Made by a program: the position numbers and the translations under genes. The notes under the pieces are model-generated. The model searched no databases. It was not told the DNA's origin and worked only from the letters and a program-made list of their open reading frames with translations. A stretch of 64,000 nt of DNA, taken from NCBI RefSeq assembly GCF_041146395.1, contig NC_090989.1, positions 123,627,501 through 123,691,500 of the forward strand. Reading direction: 5' to 3'. This document shows positions 24,636 to 37,427 of this stretch, piece after piece. Positions within the stretch are counted from its first letter, which is position 1, and each line of letters begins with the position of its first letter. The stretch comes from Eulemur rufifrons. Lineage: Eukaryota; Chordata; Mammalia; Primates; Lemuridae.

Positions 24636-25876
24636 TTTAAAGGAAAAAATTCAAAAGGGTTCTCAGTTCAGTGGTGAAAGTTGTGGCCATTCCCACAAGA
24701 ACTTACCTGAATTTGTTGCTTGGATATTTTCAATGACACTGTCATGCCAAAGTTGCTTCTTGACTATTCAGTCATGAATCATGTGGGTCTTTAGAGACCT
24801 CGGTGGTGCTCTAAAAGCCGGAACTTAAGGGCTCACTCCCAAACCCACACAGTTAGTATGCCCAGTTATGGAAAGGTCTATGATTCTTTCCTAAAAGAAC
24901 AAAACCTCATCTTGTCACCATTTCTCTAAAAAATCGTGGATATTTTCTTCCTCCACACATCCCAGAAAAAGTTAATCTTCTTTTAAATTTTAAATATTTA
25001 AATACTCCTCTTCATCTTGGATTCTTAGATCAAAACATTGGCTTCTAGCTTCTGGAAAACACTAGAAAATGTGTATGAAATTTTCTAAGCCTCTGGAGAT
25101 GGAGAAGATCATTAGCTTTCCAAAGGTGTCTATGACCACAAAATTGCTAAGGACCACCACTCCAATGGAATGTGGAGGCATTAAGATGGTAAAGGACAAA
25201 AGAGTTCCAAATGAAAAATATAAATATAATAGTTCTTAGGTTGTCAAACAGTTCTTGAGCTTTTCCTATATACCTGGAATCATGTTCCCTACCCTCAGTT
25301 GCTCAACATTTTTGTGTCTATCCTTCTTCAGACAGCCATTTTAGCTTTAATATGAGATGTAAATAACTTAAATTTTCCATTGTATTTGGAATACTACCAG
25401 TATTGGGACCCCTGTACTAAGGGAACACAGCACATGGAGACCCTTATCACATTGGTTATGTCGAGACACAAATTTAATTCAATTAAAAATATTACTGTTT
25501 TTCCTTCTTTGTAACTTCCTAAAGGGAAAAAATATTATAGTTATTTATGGAAATACCATCCAGTGCCATGTAATCTTGAAAGAAAGAAACTCTTTGTAAC
25601 TGCTGTTCCCTCTATCTCTTCCTCCAGTGTAAGTCCCATCTCTCATGTTCTCATGCTCAGCATAAATGAAATCTAGTTATCTACTATTGTTTATTCCAGG
25701 GAATTCCCTTGAACACTTGGAAGTGCTGTGCCATGTTCACTAGGGTTGTGGAAAAACTCCTTGCCCAACATCGCTCTTTGTTGAATTTTGGAACAAGCAT
25801 GAACTAAATTTGCTCATAGTTTCCTGGGCTAAGGGGTCCACTCTCTACTGTAGCTGATGTATGCTTTTTCTTCTAG

Positions 25877-26008
<132 letters not shown>

Positions 26009-26279
26009 TAATCCAATTTCCCCCTGAAGCTATTTTTTCCTGTCAACCCACATTATTAAACAGATCAAAAATTTCAGAGAGGTCTGCAGAATAAGTCTTC
26101 CCCCAAATTGAGAAGCCATTAATAAGAAGGGGAAGGGACTATAATTAAAACAGAACAATTTTATTATACCAAAACTCCATTTGTTTCCAAATGCCACAGG
26201 TCAGATGTGCACAGGTAAATATGATTTAACCCCATTGCTAGGGACATTCCAAGGGAGAAGAGAAGACGTGAAAGGGGGA

Positions 26280-26965
26280 AAAACTGACATTTATTAAGCA
26301 CCTATCTTTGCCAAGCACAGGGTTAAGAGCTTTTTGTGCATTATCACATTTATTCATTTGTACAGCTGCCATGTAACAGATATGATTAACACTGTTTTGC
26401 CAATGAGGAAAGAGATTCATAGATGAAGTAACTTGTCTAAGGTCACTGCGTGTGTTAGTCCAGATTGTCCAAGAAACAGACACCAAGACAGGATTAAATA
26501 TGTAGGGATTTTATTAGGAGAAATGCGTATATAGGAAACATAGCAGGAAGTCTGGGAAAGTCAATGGATCATGATGCAAATCTTACCCTAACCTGGAAAG
26601 AGGGAGCAAAGGGGAGGTGGGTAGAAGTCTCCTGGAATGCCACGAAGTCTAAGGAAAGTTCAGCAAGGCCATCAGGGAGTCCTAGAGCCAAAGTCAGCTA
26701 TCACGGAGTCCCATCTTTCCCCAAAAGGGGCTTACCTTGATATGTCCTATGCACTCTGTTACTGGCTGGGAGTAGCCCATGGGGAGCCTGGTCCCAACGC
26801 AAATGCAGGGAGGGATTTCAGAGCACAGCACCCAGGGCCCTTGGTCAGTTACACTCCCTACAGGTGGAAGTCTGCAAGGCACGTTTTCATGGCCAAAGTA
26901 ACCTGTTAGAATGTGAGGATTCAATCCTATGTTATTCTGATTTCAACCTATGCTCTTTCTATAAT
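26280..26965 (-). repeat. MIR SINE, antisense, split by an LTR-like insertion
   Basis: The first part, 26280-26451, reads 'ttattaagcacctatctttgccaagcacagggttaagagc', 'gccaatgaggaaagagattcatag' and 'taacttgtctaaggtcactgcg'. The remaining end (gaggattcaatcctatgtta...) appears at 26917-26965 after the insertion. Confidence 0.7.
26453..26905 (-). mobile_element. LTR-like insertion in MIR, antisense (family unsure)
   Basis: 'gtgttagtccagattgtccaagaaacagacacc' followed by 'gggattttattaggagaaatg' matches the commonly seen antisense start of a mammalian LTR. The rest, including 'aatgcagggagggatttcagagcacagcacc', is compatible but not diagnostic. It interrupts a MIR, which supports an insertion. Confidence 0.55.
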
Positions 26966-27339
26966 ATTACAACTTTTACCCAATCACAGGCCATGTGAGT
27001 CATATATACACAAAAAAGGTTCTGTACTCTCCGGACCTTAAAAAAGCAGGGAGGAATGTCCTCCCCTCACCATATGATATCTATGATTTCCCTCCAACTA
27101 TATCCTTAAGTCAAAAAACACATCACTTCAATAAATATATTTACATAGGACTCCATTTTCCTAAAGTAAAAACTAGAGAATTGGGGATTTTTTAGATGTA
27201 GTACCACTTTTTCAAACAATGACTTATAGGCATTAGGCAGAAAGTGATAAAGAAATGTCTCAAGGAACTGTTTAAAGTCTTAAACCACAGCTTATATCCT
27301 GACATATCTCATTCATTTTTCACCTAGAAAAAATAGCCC

Positions 27340-27680
27340 ATTTATGCATTCACTGGTCCACTCTTTTATTTGTTCATTTATTCACTCATTCATCATTGAT
27401 TTGCCAAACCTTTGTTGGGTGCTTGTTATGCTTGAGGTGCTGGGAAAAAGACATACCACAATCTGCAACCTGGAATTCATCATCTAAGTGAAACATACAT
27501 TTAAAAAAACAAATGATATAAAAATACTATGGCCATGATAGGATGTGATAAGTGACATATAATCAGAATGTTCTGGAGAGGGCAATTTATTCTGCCAGGG
27601 GACATCAGGAAAGACATTTATAAACTGAACATATTTGGATTTTTTAATGTTCTGAGCAGATCGTGTGAGGCCTTCACAAG
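27340..27680 (-). repeat. L2 LINE 3' end, antisense
   Basis: 'ttcatttattcactcattcatcattgatttgccaaacctttgttgggtgcttgttatgcttgaggtgctggg' is the reversed L2 terminus. 'ggccatgataggatgtgataagtgac' and 'gggcaatttattctgccaggggacatcagg' follow. Confidence 0.65.
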
Positions 27681-28299
27681 CTGCTGCCTTTTGACATTAG
27701 CAGGAGGTAGGTGGTGGGAAGTGCAGTGTGCACTGATGTCAGTTGGAATCGAGCTTTTAACCTCACCTCCTCACAACAATTGTGCTCCTTATCCTCTCTC
27801 ATCTTCCCAAGTTTCAGAAGAATTCACAAAACTGATTTGAAGTATCTTCCCTGGTGCCATTATAGGCCATTGGGTCAGCATGTAGCAGTTTTAAGCTACT
27901 CATTTAATGGCTTATAATGGTTTCTCTACACCATTAGTAGTCTCTTAAGTACCTCTAATTTGTCCTCTGATTGACTTACGTTACAGTGCAAGAAAACTTG
28001 GGGGTTTGTTAGTGGGCCTGTTGGCTCTTGGGTTTTTGAACAGTTTCCCTTCAGTCAAATGAACACCTGCTCACAGAACTGAAAGAGTCCCCTGTAGCAC
28101 TTAATATGGTTCCGAATGGCCATTCCACCATGGGCTGCACAAGTCATTGCTGGGCCTCCTCGCCCCAGTGCTGTGGATCCCACTTCCTTCATAATATAGC
28201 TCTGTCTTGTCCAGACTCCCTAGTAATTCAGACAACAAAGCAGAAGCCCTTGCTCTGGTTGGAATGGAAGGTGAATGGTCTCAGGTGGAAGAAGGCAAA

Positions 28300-28395
28300 G
28301 TTGTAGAATTGAGGAGTAAGACGGTACCACGAAGATCATCTCATACAACCTCTTCAGGAAACAAAGGCTCAGCTAGGTCTGAGGATTTACACAAA
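28300..28395 (-). repeat. MIR-like fragment, antisense
   Basis: 'ctcttcaggaaacaaaggctcagctaggtctgagg' recalls the antisense MIR core. It stops where the LTR begins. Confidence 0.5.
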
Positions 28396-28975
28396 GATGC
28401 AATACTACTGCTCTGGTTTTCTATTGCTCAAAACTAGTGACTTAAATTAACAACTATTTTATCATATCTAATGATTTTGAGGTCAGCAATTCCGTCAGGA
28501 TTCACCTGGGCAGTTCTTCTGCTCTTTATGATTGTTGATGGAAGTCACTCGGTGGTACTCAGCTGGTGGATAAGCTTGTCTGGAGGGTCCCACCTAGCTT
28601 TACTTACATGCCTGGCTTATGAGATCACTGAATGCCTGGGCTCAGCTAGAACAGTCAACCAGAGTGCCTACATAGTGGTCCTGGGTCAGTCACACTTCCT
28701 ACAGGGTGGCTGGCTTCTCCCAGAAAGAGCATCCCAAGAGAACCAGGAAGAATATCCACGGCCCTCTCTGACCTGGCCTTGAAAATCATGCATCATCACT
28801 CCCACTACATTGTGTTGGTTACAAGTGAGTCGTAACGCCAGCCCAGATTCTAGGAGAGGAGAGTTAGACTCCATGCATTGATGGGGGAGCAGCAAAGTTA
28901 TATTTTAGAAAAGCATGTAGACCATGAACTTGTGGTGGTCATCTTTTACAAACACAATCTGCCACAATATTTTTG
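28396..28975 (-). mobile_element. MLT1/MaLR-like LTR, antisense
   Basis: 'ctctggttttctattgctcaaaactagtgactt' is the reversed LTR 3' end. Blocks 'gtcagcaattccgtcaggattcacctgggcagttcttctgc', 'tggagggtcccacctagctttacttacatg' and 'gtggctggcttctcccagaaagagcatcc' follow the family order. It ends near 'aaacacaatctgccacaat'. Confidence 0.75.
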
Positions 28976-29289
28976 TGATAGAACCAGTATAAGATAGTAC
29001 AATCATTTCATGTTACAGCTGGAAAAATAATTCCCAGAGGTACTTAAGGAGGACCCCTTTCTAGCTTTTAGCATTAAATAATTTTATAGATACCTACATG
29101 TTATCAGTTTAATTTATTATATCTATTAACTGAGAAAATATATCATGACTAAGAGTCACTATGAGGTGAATAAAGCTCTCAATTTTTTATTGTGTTAATG
29201 AGTCTCATGAAAGTAACTGATTTCTACATACATTTAAAAATTGCAGTATGAATATGTAGGAAAACTATTCTCTATCCAATTCAGACAAT

Positions 29290-29530
29290 GGCAGTAGGAG
29301 ATCTGGATCCCCTTGCAGTAGCTCTGGTAACCCCCGAGAATCTAAATACCTCAGATAGAAAGTCACTAGTCTAATCTAACTTCCTTCTTTTACACATGAG
29401 AAAACTGAGGTTCAGAGATGTGAAATGGCTTACCTAAAGCCACACAAGCACAAACTCACAAAAAATCAGTGCCAAAGAAGGACTCAGTAAGGTTGCCTGA
29501 CTAAAATCTAAATCTTCTTTCAGGGCTGAG
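29290..29530 (-). repeat. MIR-type SINE, antisense
   Basis: Core 'cttttacacatgagaaaactgaggttcagagatgtgaaatggcttacctaaagccacacaagc'. Confidence 0.75.
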
Positions 29531-29644
29531 AGTTGATGAATAGACATTGGGTTGGTCTCAGAATGTGGAAGACTTGGTAATACTCCTGTGTGTTTCAGGG
29601 AAGTAGGAAGCGGGGGAGCGGGGAAGTCAAGGTATACTGTAGGG

Positions 29645-30147
29645 CAACAGTCCCCCAAGTGTGGTCCACGGTCTCAAGACCCATTCAGGGGAATCTATGA
29701 GGTTAAAACTATTTTCGTAATAATACTAAACATTATTTTCTTTCTTCACTCTCTTTCTCTCACACGTGTACAATGGAGTTTTCCAGAGGCTACTTGATGC
29801 CTAATATCACAGCAGATTGAATACAGAGCAGATATGAGAATCCTGCTGCCTTCTAAAAGCCAGTCATTAAATTGATTTGCAAAATTGTAAAATAATACCA
29901 TTCTTCTCACTATTTTTTAAATTTGAAAAATATAATTATTTTCCATTAAAATGCTATTTTTGTTATGCAATGGGTCTATTTTTATTATTTTTTAAATAAT
30001 ATAACAAATGAATATTTTTTAAATTTATCAGTTTTATAACATGATAAATATTAGTAGATATAACCCACATAAACAAGAGCTCTTTGGGGTCATCAATAAT
30101 GTTTAAGAATGTAAAGGGTTCTTAAGACCAAGAGTTTGAGAAATGCT
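29645..30147 (+). mobile_element. hAT-type DNA transposon, about 500 bp, nonautonomous
   Basis: Starts 'caacagtcccccaagtgtggtccacggtctcaagaccc' and ends 'aaagggttcttaagaccaagagtttgagaaatgct', i.e. imperfect terminal inverted repeats. Between are 'ctctctttctctcacacgtgtacaatggagttttccagaggctac' and 'gcagatatgagaatcctgctgccttct', blocks I associate with a mammalian hAT MITE family. The exact name is not recalled. Confidence 0.7.
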
Positions 30148-30697
30148 ATCATAGGGTGTATCAAGGAGCACTAAGTACTTTTGCAAACTGCAGAGATGGA
30201 CAAATGCCCCATTCCTTTTGACAAAAATAGTCATTTTTAACTTGCCTTTCCAATGCTGTTTAGCAGACCAGCAACCATCTCCCCAGGATGGAAATCCAGA
30301 ACTCTTGAAATCTGAGAGACACCTTTCAATGAGAGTCAGTACATAAAATAGATTTAGTTTGTCAGAAATAACTTGTTTATCTAATGTTAATGCAGTTCAC
30401 TTAGTGGAGAAAGGGACCTTCTAACTTCCAAAGCACATTTATTACATTAGCAGAGAGTTGGCAATTAATCCAACAAGAGGAGGAGATAAGAATGTAATAA
30501 TCACTTTGGAACATTCAAGCTGACAAAGTCTTGTTTCTCCTTCCCTTCCCGAGAAAATATTCATGGTATATCAGAACAGATTCTCACACTGGTGATCTCC
30601 ACATTTATAATAATAATCATTATAGATTGCATTTTTAGTGTTCCTATGATGCTAGTTTGATGAGGTGCTGTATAAGTAAGCAAATCTATCTCTAAAG

Positions 30698-30921
30698 TAG
30701 AGGTCAACAAACTTTTTCTGTAAAGGGCCAGAGGGTAAATATTTTAGGCTTTGCAGGCCATATGGTCTCTGTCCCCATTACTCAGCTCTGCCTTTGAAGA
30801 ATGAAAACAGCCATAGACAATATGTAAATGAATGAGTGTGGCAGTGTTCCAATAAAACTTTATTCACAAGAACATTCAGTGGGCCAGATTTGGCTCATGT
30901 GCCACAGTTTGCTGACCCCTG
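30698..30921 (+). mobile_element. hAT-Charlie-type MITE with perfect 8-bp target duplication
   Basis: 'ggtcaacaaactttttctgtaaagggccagagggtaaatattttaggctttgcaggcc' and 'ccaataaaactttattcacaag...gggccagatttggc', ending 'gtttgctgacccctg', show the full element. CTCTAAAG occurs immediately before (30690-30697) and after (30922-30929), a perfect 8-bp hAT target-site duplication. Confidence 0.92.
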
Positions 30922-31024
30922 CTCTAAAGCAATGTAAAATCTCTGTACCTACTGTGCTGTGATTTAACTATGTTCAAGTATGCCTGCCTGAGAACCGTAA
31001 TCCAGTCTGCATTAATGATAGAAA

Positions 31025-31215
31025 GTTACAATTATTGAGCATCTGTAATGTGTCAGGTGTCTAACCTATATTATCCCCCGAACTCATAACCATATTCCCA
31101 AAGGTGAAATTTTTATTTCCATTTTACAGATGAATCATAATGAGGTTAAAATTTTTCCAAAAGTTACAGGTTTAATAAACTGTAGAGCCTAGATATGACT
31201 CTGCATCTTTCAGAC
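31025..31215 (-). repeat. MIR SINE, antisense
   Basis: 'attgagcatctgtaatgtgtcaggtgtctaacc' followed by 'tttccattttacagatgaatcataatgaggttaaa'. Confidence 0.7.
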
Positions 31216-31679
31216 AATTTCTTCTAGGTCCAATATTCCATTTTCAGAATCACTGTTGTGGATATGTATTGCTTCCTGATTGCCTATCACCCTCTACTCA
31301 ACTCAATTTCTTTCATATTAAACTATAAGGGCAGAATAATATGGATTCCATGTTATTAAAGAATTTCACTGTAGCAGAACTTCGGTAAAATGCCTCATTC
31401 ATTTATCTTCATTGCCAGAACTGTCCCAATGGCCATCTTAATGTTGATGGTCATGCAAAGCTGAAAATTCCAGATTAAAGTGACCACATAATTAGACCCA
31501 GAGCTGTTGTTTTGAAGCTCTGGGTTTCTGAGTGTACACTTGATGTTTTTGAGCTGCTTATGAGTTGTTTTGTTTCCAGGAATCAGATGCCTTCTTAACA
31601 GTAATCATCCCTGATATTTGTATAGAGTTTTACGAAGTGTCTCCATGCAGTCTCTCTTCTATTGATGTAATAATATAGT

Positions 31680-31910
31680 CATAGCAGCCAAAATTTTTTG
31701 AGTACTTACCATGTACCAGACACTGGACTCAACACTTGCCAGGCACCATATCCTCTAATTTTCCCACATCGCTATGATACAAAGGGTGATGCTCTTTCCA
31801 TTTATGGATGAGAAAACGAGATGGAGAAATTAAATATCTACCTAAAATCACCCAGATTATATGTTGTAGGGTCGGGATTTGATTAATACTAAAGCCAGTG
31901 TGCTGCATAT
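31680..31910 (-). repeat. MIR SINE, antisense
   Basis: 'tgagtacttaccatgtaccagacactgg', 'ccatttatggatgagaaaacgag' and 'aaaatcacccagattatatgttgtagggtcgggatttg' in MIR order. Confidence 0.75.
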
Positions 31911-32784
31911 AGATTTTCAGTTACTTGAAGACAGAGACTGTACCTGTTCTTTCTTTCCCTGCTTTATAGTATGTCCTCCTGACAACTTCTTGCTAACCCT
32001 AAATTGTATTTTAAAAGAGAATGTGAAATAAAATAGAAAAAGCATTGCAATATACTATAAGTAAAAGGAATAGGGTACTAAATTGTATATGGATTATGAT
32101 TGCAAAATTTTTTAAAAAAGGAAGCAAGAAAAATATGTCTAGACTCTAGAAAAAAAAAAACCAAATATGATTGATGGTTGTAGAATTATGTGAGAGGTCA
32201 TGGAGTTTTTTTCCTAGTTTTCTCATTTTTCTATATTTTCCGTTTTTAATCATGGTAACAAAAGTTTTAAAAAAGGAAAAGCAAAATAATTGGTAGAGTT
32301 CTTCCTTTATGGTTAGCAGTTTTTAAGTATGATTCATAAACACATCCCCTGAGGGACCAACATCTATTTAAAGAAGCAAAGCATGAAGCTACTAGAGAAA
32401 GAGCCCAAGGGTGCATAGGAACAAGCTAATGTGGCCCACATTCATCAGGGAAGGGAGGAGACCTGGAGGTTCCAATTTTTTAAGATGAATGTAGAAACAG
32501 AAACAGGCCTGAGGGGCTAATGTCTTGAGCAAACTCATAGACGTGGAATCAGCTAGAAGTGTGTCTAGGGGAGAAAGGGGCCATTTGTGGGGAGACACAG
32601 GCTTATCATGAAAGAAGACATTGTGGGTTCTTGACAAGATGAAGGCTCTACCTTCAGAAATAGAGTGGAAGGGTATGTCCTAGACTCTGGGTGTTTGGTT
32701 CCTGGTTGGGTAGGGAGGAAAGAAAAGGGAAAAAGAGTTATCCTCACCTCCTATCTCTTCTCTTTCTAAGGTATCCTACAACAT

Positions 32785-33290
32785 TTCTAGGCTGACATTG
32801 TTCATTACATAGCCAGTCATTTATTTTTCTGCTCAAGATCCTTCAATAGCTCCCCACTGCCTCTCCAGGCCAGTCCAGACTTTGGATGAGCATTTAAGGC
32901 CCTTCATATCCTGGAGCTGACTTTGCCAACATTGTCTCCAACTCCTCCCCTACACTTCCTCAGGCTACAGTCCAATTAATCTACATGGGGTATCTCCCTT
33001 TGTGTCTACTCTCACACTTCACTCAGGCTGTTCCCTCCCTAGAAATATCCTCCTCAAGACCATCTTTTCCAGTCAAAATTCATCAACTCCTTCCTCTTCT
33101 CTGAACATTCCTTATGCATTCATTCATTTATTCATTTGTACTTAGCCTCAGGTTATATTAATTTGTATATTTGTCTCACCACCAAACTAGATGGTACTTT
33201 GGAGGGCTGAGACCAGGTTCTATCTCTCCTTGCATCTTAACATCAAGAACCAAAGCTCTGTGATCAGTGTATGCTCTATAAATATTTTGC
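32785..33290 (+). repeat. L2 LINE 3' region, sense
   Basis: 'ctgctcaagatccttcaatagctccccactgcctc', 'gcatttaaggcccttcatatcctgg', 'aggctgttccctccctagaaatatcctcc', 'caagaccatcttttccagtc' and a terminus-like 'tatgctctataaatattttgctga' follow the sense L2 3' order. Confidence 0.75.
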
Positions 33291-33554
33291 TGAGCTCAAG
33301 AAGAGAATGGCTGGTAAAGACATTGATAGTGAGAGAAAATTTAAAAGTAGAGGCCAAACAATGCACAAAAAGAAATAATGAGTTTGACTCTGGCCTGCTA
33401 ACTTTTAGGGATAAAAGATGACTTTTAAGGCAAATACGGGCTTAATTCTGCTTTGCTACAATCTAGATTTATGAAAAATAATTATTTGGTGAGATACACA
33501 ATAAGAGTGTGTGACTAAGGCTACTGCTCAGATGGCCTTCTATCCTATACCAGG

Positions 33555-33735
33555 TGTTTATGCTATTCATCATTTATTTATATATTCATTCATTCAATAA
33601 ACACTATGTACTACTAAAATCTAGACACCATGGAAGATACTGAGGAAATAGGAGAAATATTTAATATAAAGGAAAATGAATAAAGTTTTTCCTCTCTTGA
33701 GAATTTATAATCCATTGGGATTAAAAAAAATAAGC
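33555..33735 (-). repeat. L2 3' end, antisense
   Basis: 'tatattcattcattcaataaacactatgtactactaaaatctagacaccatggaagatactgagg' then 'cctctcttgagaatttataatccattggga'. Confidence 0.65.
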
Positions 33736-33839
33736 TTAAAAGAAGAATAGAGATAAGTTCTACTTCCAACAATAAAACACCTTTTTGTTTGACATCATTC
33801 TCCCATTGAAAACAACTATAAGCACTGAACAAGATACAA

Positions 33840-34690
33840 GAAACATCTGAGAATGCCTAAGGCAGTCAAGATTTGAGGGGCCAAGAAACTGGAAGGAAGA
33901 AAAATTGGTTCATCAAAGTGATTCAGATATTCTGTGCAGATTTCCCACTCAAGGCAATTCCTCAAGGCTGATTCCTAAAATAGCTGGATGGAGAGGCTGA
34001 GAAGCCTAGCAGAAAATAGCTACTGGGAAACAGAAAGACTGAGCAGAAGTTTCGGTGGCCTCATGGAACTGGGGAGGAAAAACAGAAGTTCAGGGCTACT
34101 AAGAGAGCTAGGGCTAAAAACCCACAGATGCTTCAGAAAAAGGAAGTAGTCCAGTAGTCTGAGTGGCTTATCCTCTCCAGGCATTCACCAATTAGCAAAT
34201 AGCAGCATAGAGAGAAACTGAACAAAAATCTAGAGACAAAAGATTATAGAGATAAATAGTGCCTTTGAGACTCTCATGAATACAAATTGGCATGAAGACT
34301 TGTCAAGAAGGAGCAGTCCTCAGAAATACTCAGGATTTCAGTGACAGCCCTTCCAGGACTATATCCAAGGAGTAAAGGAATCAGAAATATATTGGACCTT
34401 TAAAGACTTTTGAAGAAATCCAACCTCTCGATAGCTTAATCCTGATTAGATATGGGTGATTGTCCCCATTCTAACTGCTTACTAGAAGCTAAAGACTCAT
34501 GTAAAACCTTTATAATCTTTCTTACCCAGTGTCTACTATTTAATCAAAAATTAACAAGCACACCAAGAGACAGAACCAAGAAACAGATAATAGAAACAGA
34601 CCTATAGATGATCCAGATATTATAATCATTATATAGACTTTATATTAAATAATAACTATAATTAGCATATTTAAGGCAACAGATACATTG
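33840..34690 (+). repeat. HAL1/old L1 ORF1-region fragment, sense
   Basis: 'caccaagagacagaaccaagaaacag', 'agaaacagacctatagatgatccagatattataatc' and 'agactttatattaaataataactataattagcatatttaaggc' match the conserved end of the HAL1/L1M ORF1 region as I recall it. The upstream 600 bp is compatible with the same element but less certain. All frames are broken. Confidence 0.6.
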
Positions 34691-35042
34691 GTTTTCAATG
34701 AATTGGCATTTAAATTGATCTTTGAAGAATACTTCAGTTCTCAACCAACCAAATACTTACTTCACAAAGGATCTAGACTTTAGATGCATTTCATTCTAGC
34801 CAAGAGTGGATCACAGGGATGAAGAAAAAAGCAAGAAGGGGTGATGCATAGAATTACAGGGCCAGGGGAAGAAGGTTTGGATAGAATTGGGGCAGGAAGA
34901 GATGACAAGCCTGGCCTCCGTTCTACATATGAGCAATAGGAAATCAAGAGGGTTTCTTGTTGATTAAATCTTACTGATTGATCAGGACTAGATCAAGTGC
35001 AGGAGAAAAAAAAAACAACTTATTGCTGTTTATCTATTTTAG

Positions 35043-35159
<117 letters not shown>

Positions 35160-35394
35160 TAAAATGATAAATTGGCCTGTTTTGAGGAACTCCTTATGTT
35201 TCTTGATGTCTATAGATATATACTCAGGCCTGGAGTCTTCACTGTCCTCAAGAGGACTCTCTGCCATTTTTAGCTTAGTATTTTTTTTAAAAAAAATTTC
35301 AATTTAGTTGTTAAAAGAGAAAATCTTCTCTAACCCCAATTTTCTATTGTTGACCTTCAATACAGACAGCAAGCAACTTACTAATAATAAAAAT

Positions 35395-35620
35395 GTAGAT
35401 ACCAGCTAACATTTAATGAGGATGACTAGGTATCAAGCATTGTACTAAGTGATTTACAAATATGATTTTATTTACTTCTCACAATTCCTTGTCATGATTA
35501 CTATTATTGTCCTCATCTTACAGTTGAAGAAACTGAACTTTAGGGAGGTTAAGTAGCTTTCCCAGGTCTGACAGTTAGCAAAGAATAGAGCTGAGGTTTG
35601 AATTGAGGTTGATTGGTTCT
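35395..35620 (-). repeat. MIR SINE, antisense
   Basis: 'ggtatcaagcattgtactaagtgatttacaaatatgattttatttacttctcacaa', 'cctcatcttacagttgaagaaactgaactttagggaggttaagtagctttcccaggtc'. Confidence 0.85.
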
Positions 35621-36184
35621 GAGCTTCACGTAATTTGGGGAGACAATTTGCCTCCCCAGAAAAAGCACATTCACGGGACTGATGTCAGTCTTATCATATA
35701 ACAGCTGCCCTGTCTCAGCTGCCTCTCAGTCTAGTGGTATCTCCTTCTCACTCTCCCTACTCTTTTTCCAAGTAGCCACAAACCTTCTCTCTCATTGCCC
35801 TACCCCTACACCCACTACCAGACTCACATTCAACAACAAACCCCAATCTCCACTTTTTATTTTATTTTACTTATAAGCTGGTCCAAGAGGAATTCTGTAG
35901 GAGTGGGAAGTGCATTGATAAAATAGAAATGGCATAATTGTGCTGAATGACTTGGAGCTGAGAGAAGACTCAATTGTTGCTTGCATACCAGTGCCATGGC
36001 AAAAAAAGAAGGAACCCCCATGACTTTCATAGGGTGATGGTGGGGGTGCCATGTTCCCGCTACCCCAAGTGGAAATCCAATTCATTTTCCTGAAGTAACA
36101 GAGTTGCAGGTGCTATTAGGGAAACTTTGCATATCATACTTCGGGCAGGGAAAACTTAAATAGTTTTGGATGGACTACTTATGG

Positions 36185-36243
36185 ATATCATTTGACACAT
36201 AGTAGGCACCTAATGTGTTTTTAATAAAAGAATAAATGAATAG
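36185..36243 (+). repeat. L2/MIR-type 3' end fragment
   Basis: 'ttgacacatagtaggcacctaatgtg' followed by 'aataaaagaataaatgaat', an L2-like terminus. Confidence 0.55.
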
Positions 36244-36797
36244 AATTGAGTATATATAGTATGTTTACTGCATGCTATAGGTTAGAACAACATGATTCTC
36301 CAGAACTTAATCCCTGGAGAATAGATTGAGGTGCAGCTAGCACAGTTGCCCTGAGCGGCATCCCATCCCACCACCAAAAACAATCTTTACACATAAAGAT
36401 CCCTTTGTTGTAATAAACTTCTTTTGGGAGAAGTAAATAAACTTTGGGAATAATTGGAAGTGGTATCCATCCGTACTTTTGCTATAGTCATGAATGGGGG
36501 CTTTAATCAGGGAGAAGGAATGGCATATTTTTGGACTTCTTCTCTCACAAGATCCTCCTTTCCTTTGCTCCTGACAGCATTCTTCTTTTCATTATTGATA
36601 TTGGTAAATTCTCCTATTCCCATGAATCTCTAGAACTTCCCCCACTCCTTATCCCCATGCTAAGGGGCTTCTGGAATCTCACAGGAAATATGATTGCAAA
36701 GTTTTCCAATGAGTCAGCAACATAACATTGATTTTTCTTGCTTTCTCAGTAGATACAAAATAAATACCAGGCAATACTGTTTACTTGGGGCAGCACA

Positions 36798-36799
<2 letters not shown>

Positions 36800-36829
<30 letters not shown>
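36800..36829. repeat. (CA)n microsatellite
   Basis: About fifteen CA/AC units in a row, preceded by a short imperfect stretch. Confidence 0.95.
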
Positions 36830-36833
<4 letters not shown>

Positions 36834-37269
36834 GATTTTAATTTCAGAGGAAATTTGTAGTTGTTACTGAGTTCTTCAAAACTGTTGCCATGAAACATCT
36901 TTACTTATTAGCATTTTCAAATCAAGGTAAGAAATTTAAATTAACAATTTTATCTAATTTTCCTTTTTACTATCACTTTGATCATCCTCAGGGTATTAGG
37001 AGACATGACAAAGTCACATATAAACATTATTCTCTACTTCAATGCATAAAAAGAAATTTGATGATGAGTCCATGTTTTAGTCAATAATTCATAGTTCTAG
37101 TAAGGAATGCAGTAGAAGAGAAAATCACTTATAAAATAATTACGTTATTTTTTGGGTAGAGAATTATTTTTTGAAAAAATTCTAAGACTTGTGCTAACTT
37201 AAAAACTTCATAAGAAGAAAGGTCAATATGACAGAATTCCATTTAACCTTATTTGTGTATCCCCTAGAG

Positions 37270-37427
37270 CAGTGGTTATCAAATTTTATGAATCAGCATC
37301 ACCTAAGCGGCCCACCTCCAGAGTGTCTGTTGGTAGGGCTGAGTGGAGGCTAGTGAATTGTGTTTTTAAGAAGATCCCAGGTGATGCAGCTCCTGCTGGT
37401 CCAGGAACCACACTTTGGGAACCCCTC
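37270..37427 (+). mobile_element. MER5A-like hAT MITE, sense
   Basis: Starts cagtggttatcaaatttt and ends 'ggtccaggaaccacactttgggaac', the MER5A termini. CCCTAGAG (37262-37269) and CCCTAGTG (37428-37435) flank it, an 8-bp target duplication with one mismatch. Confidence 0.88.
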
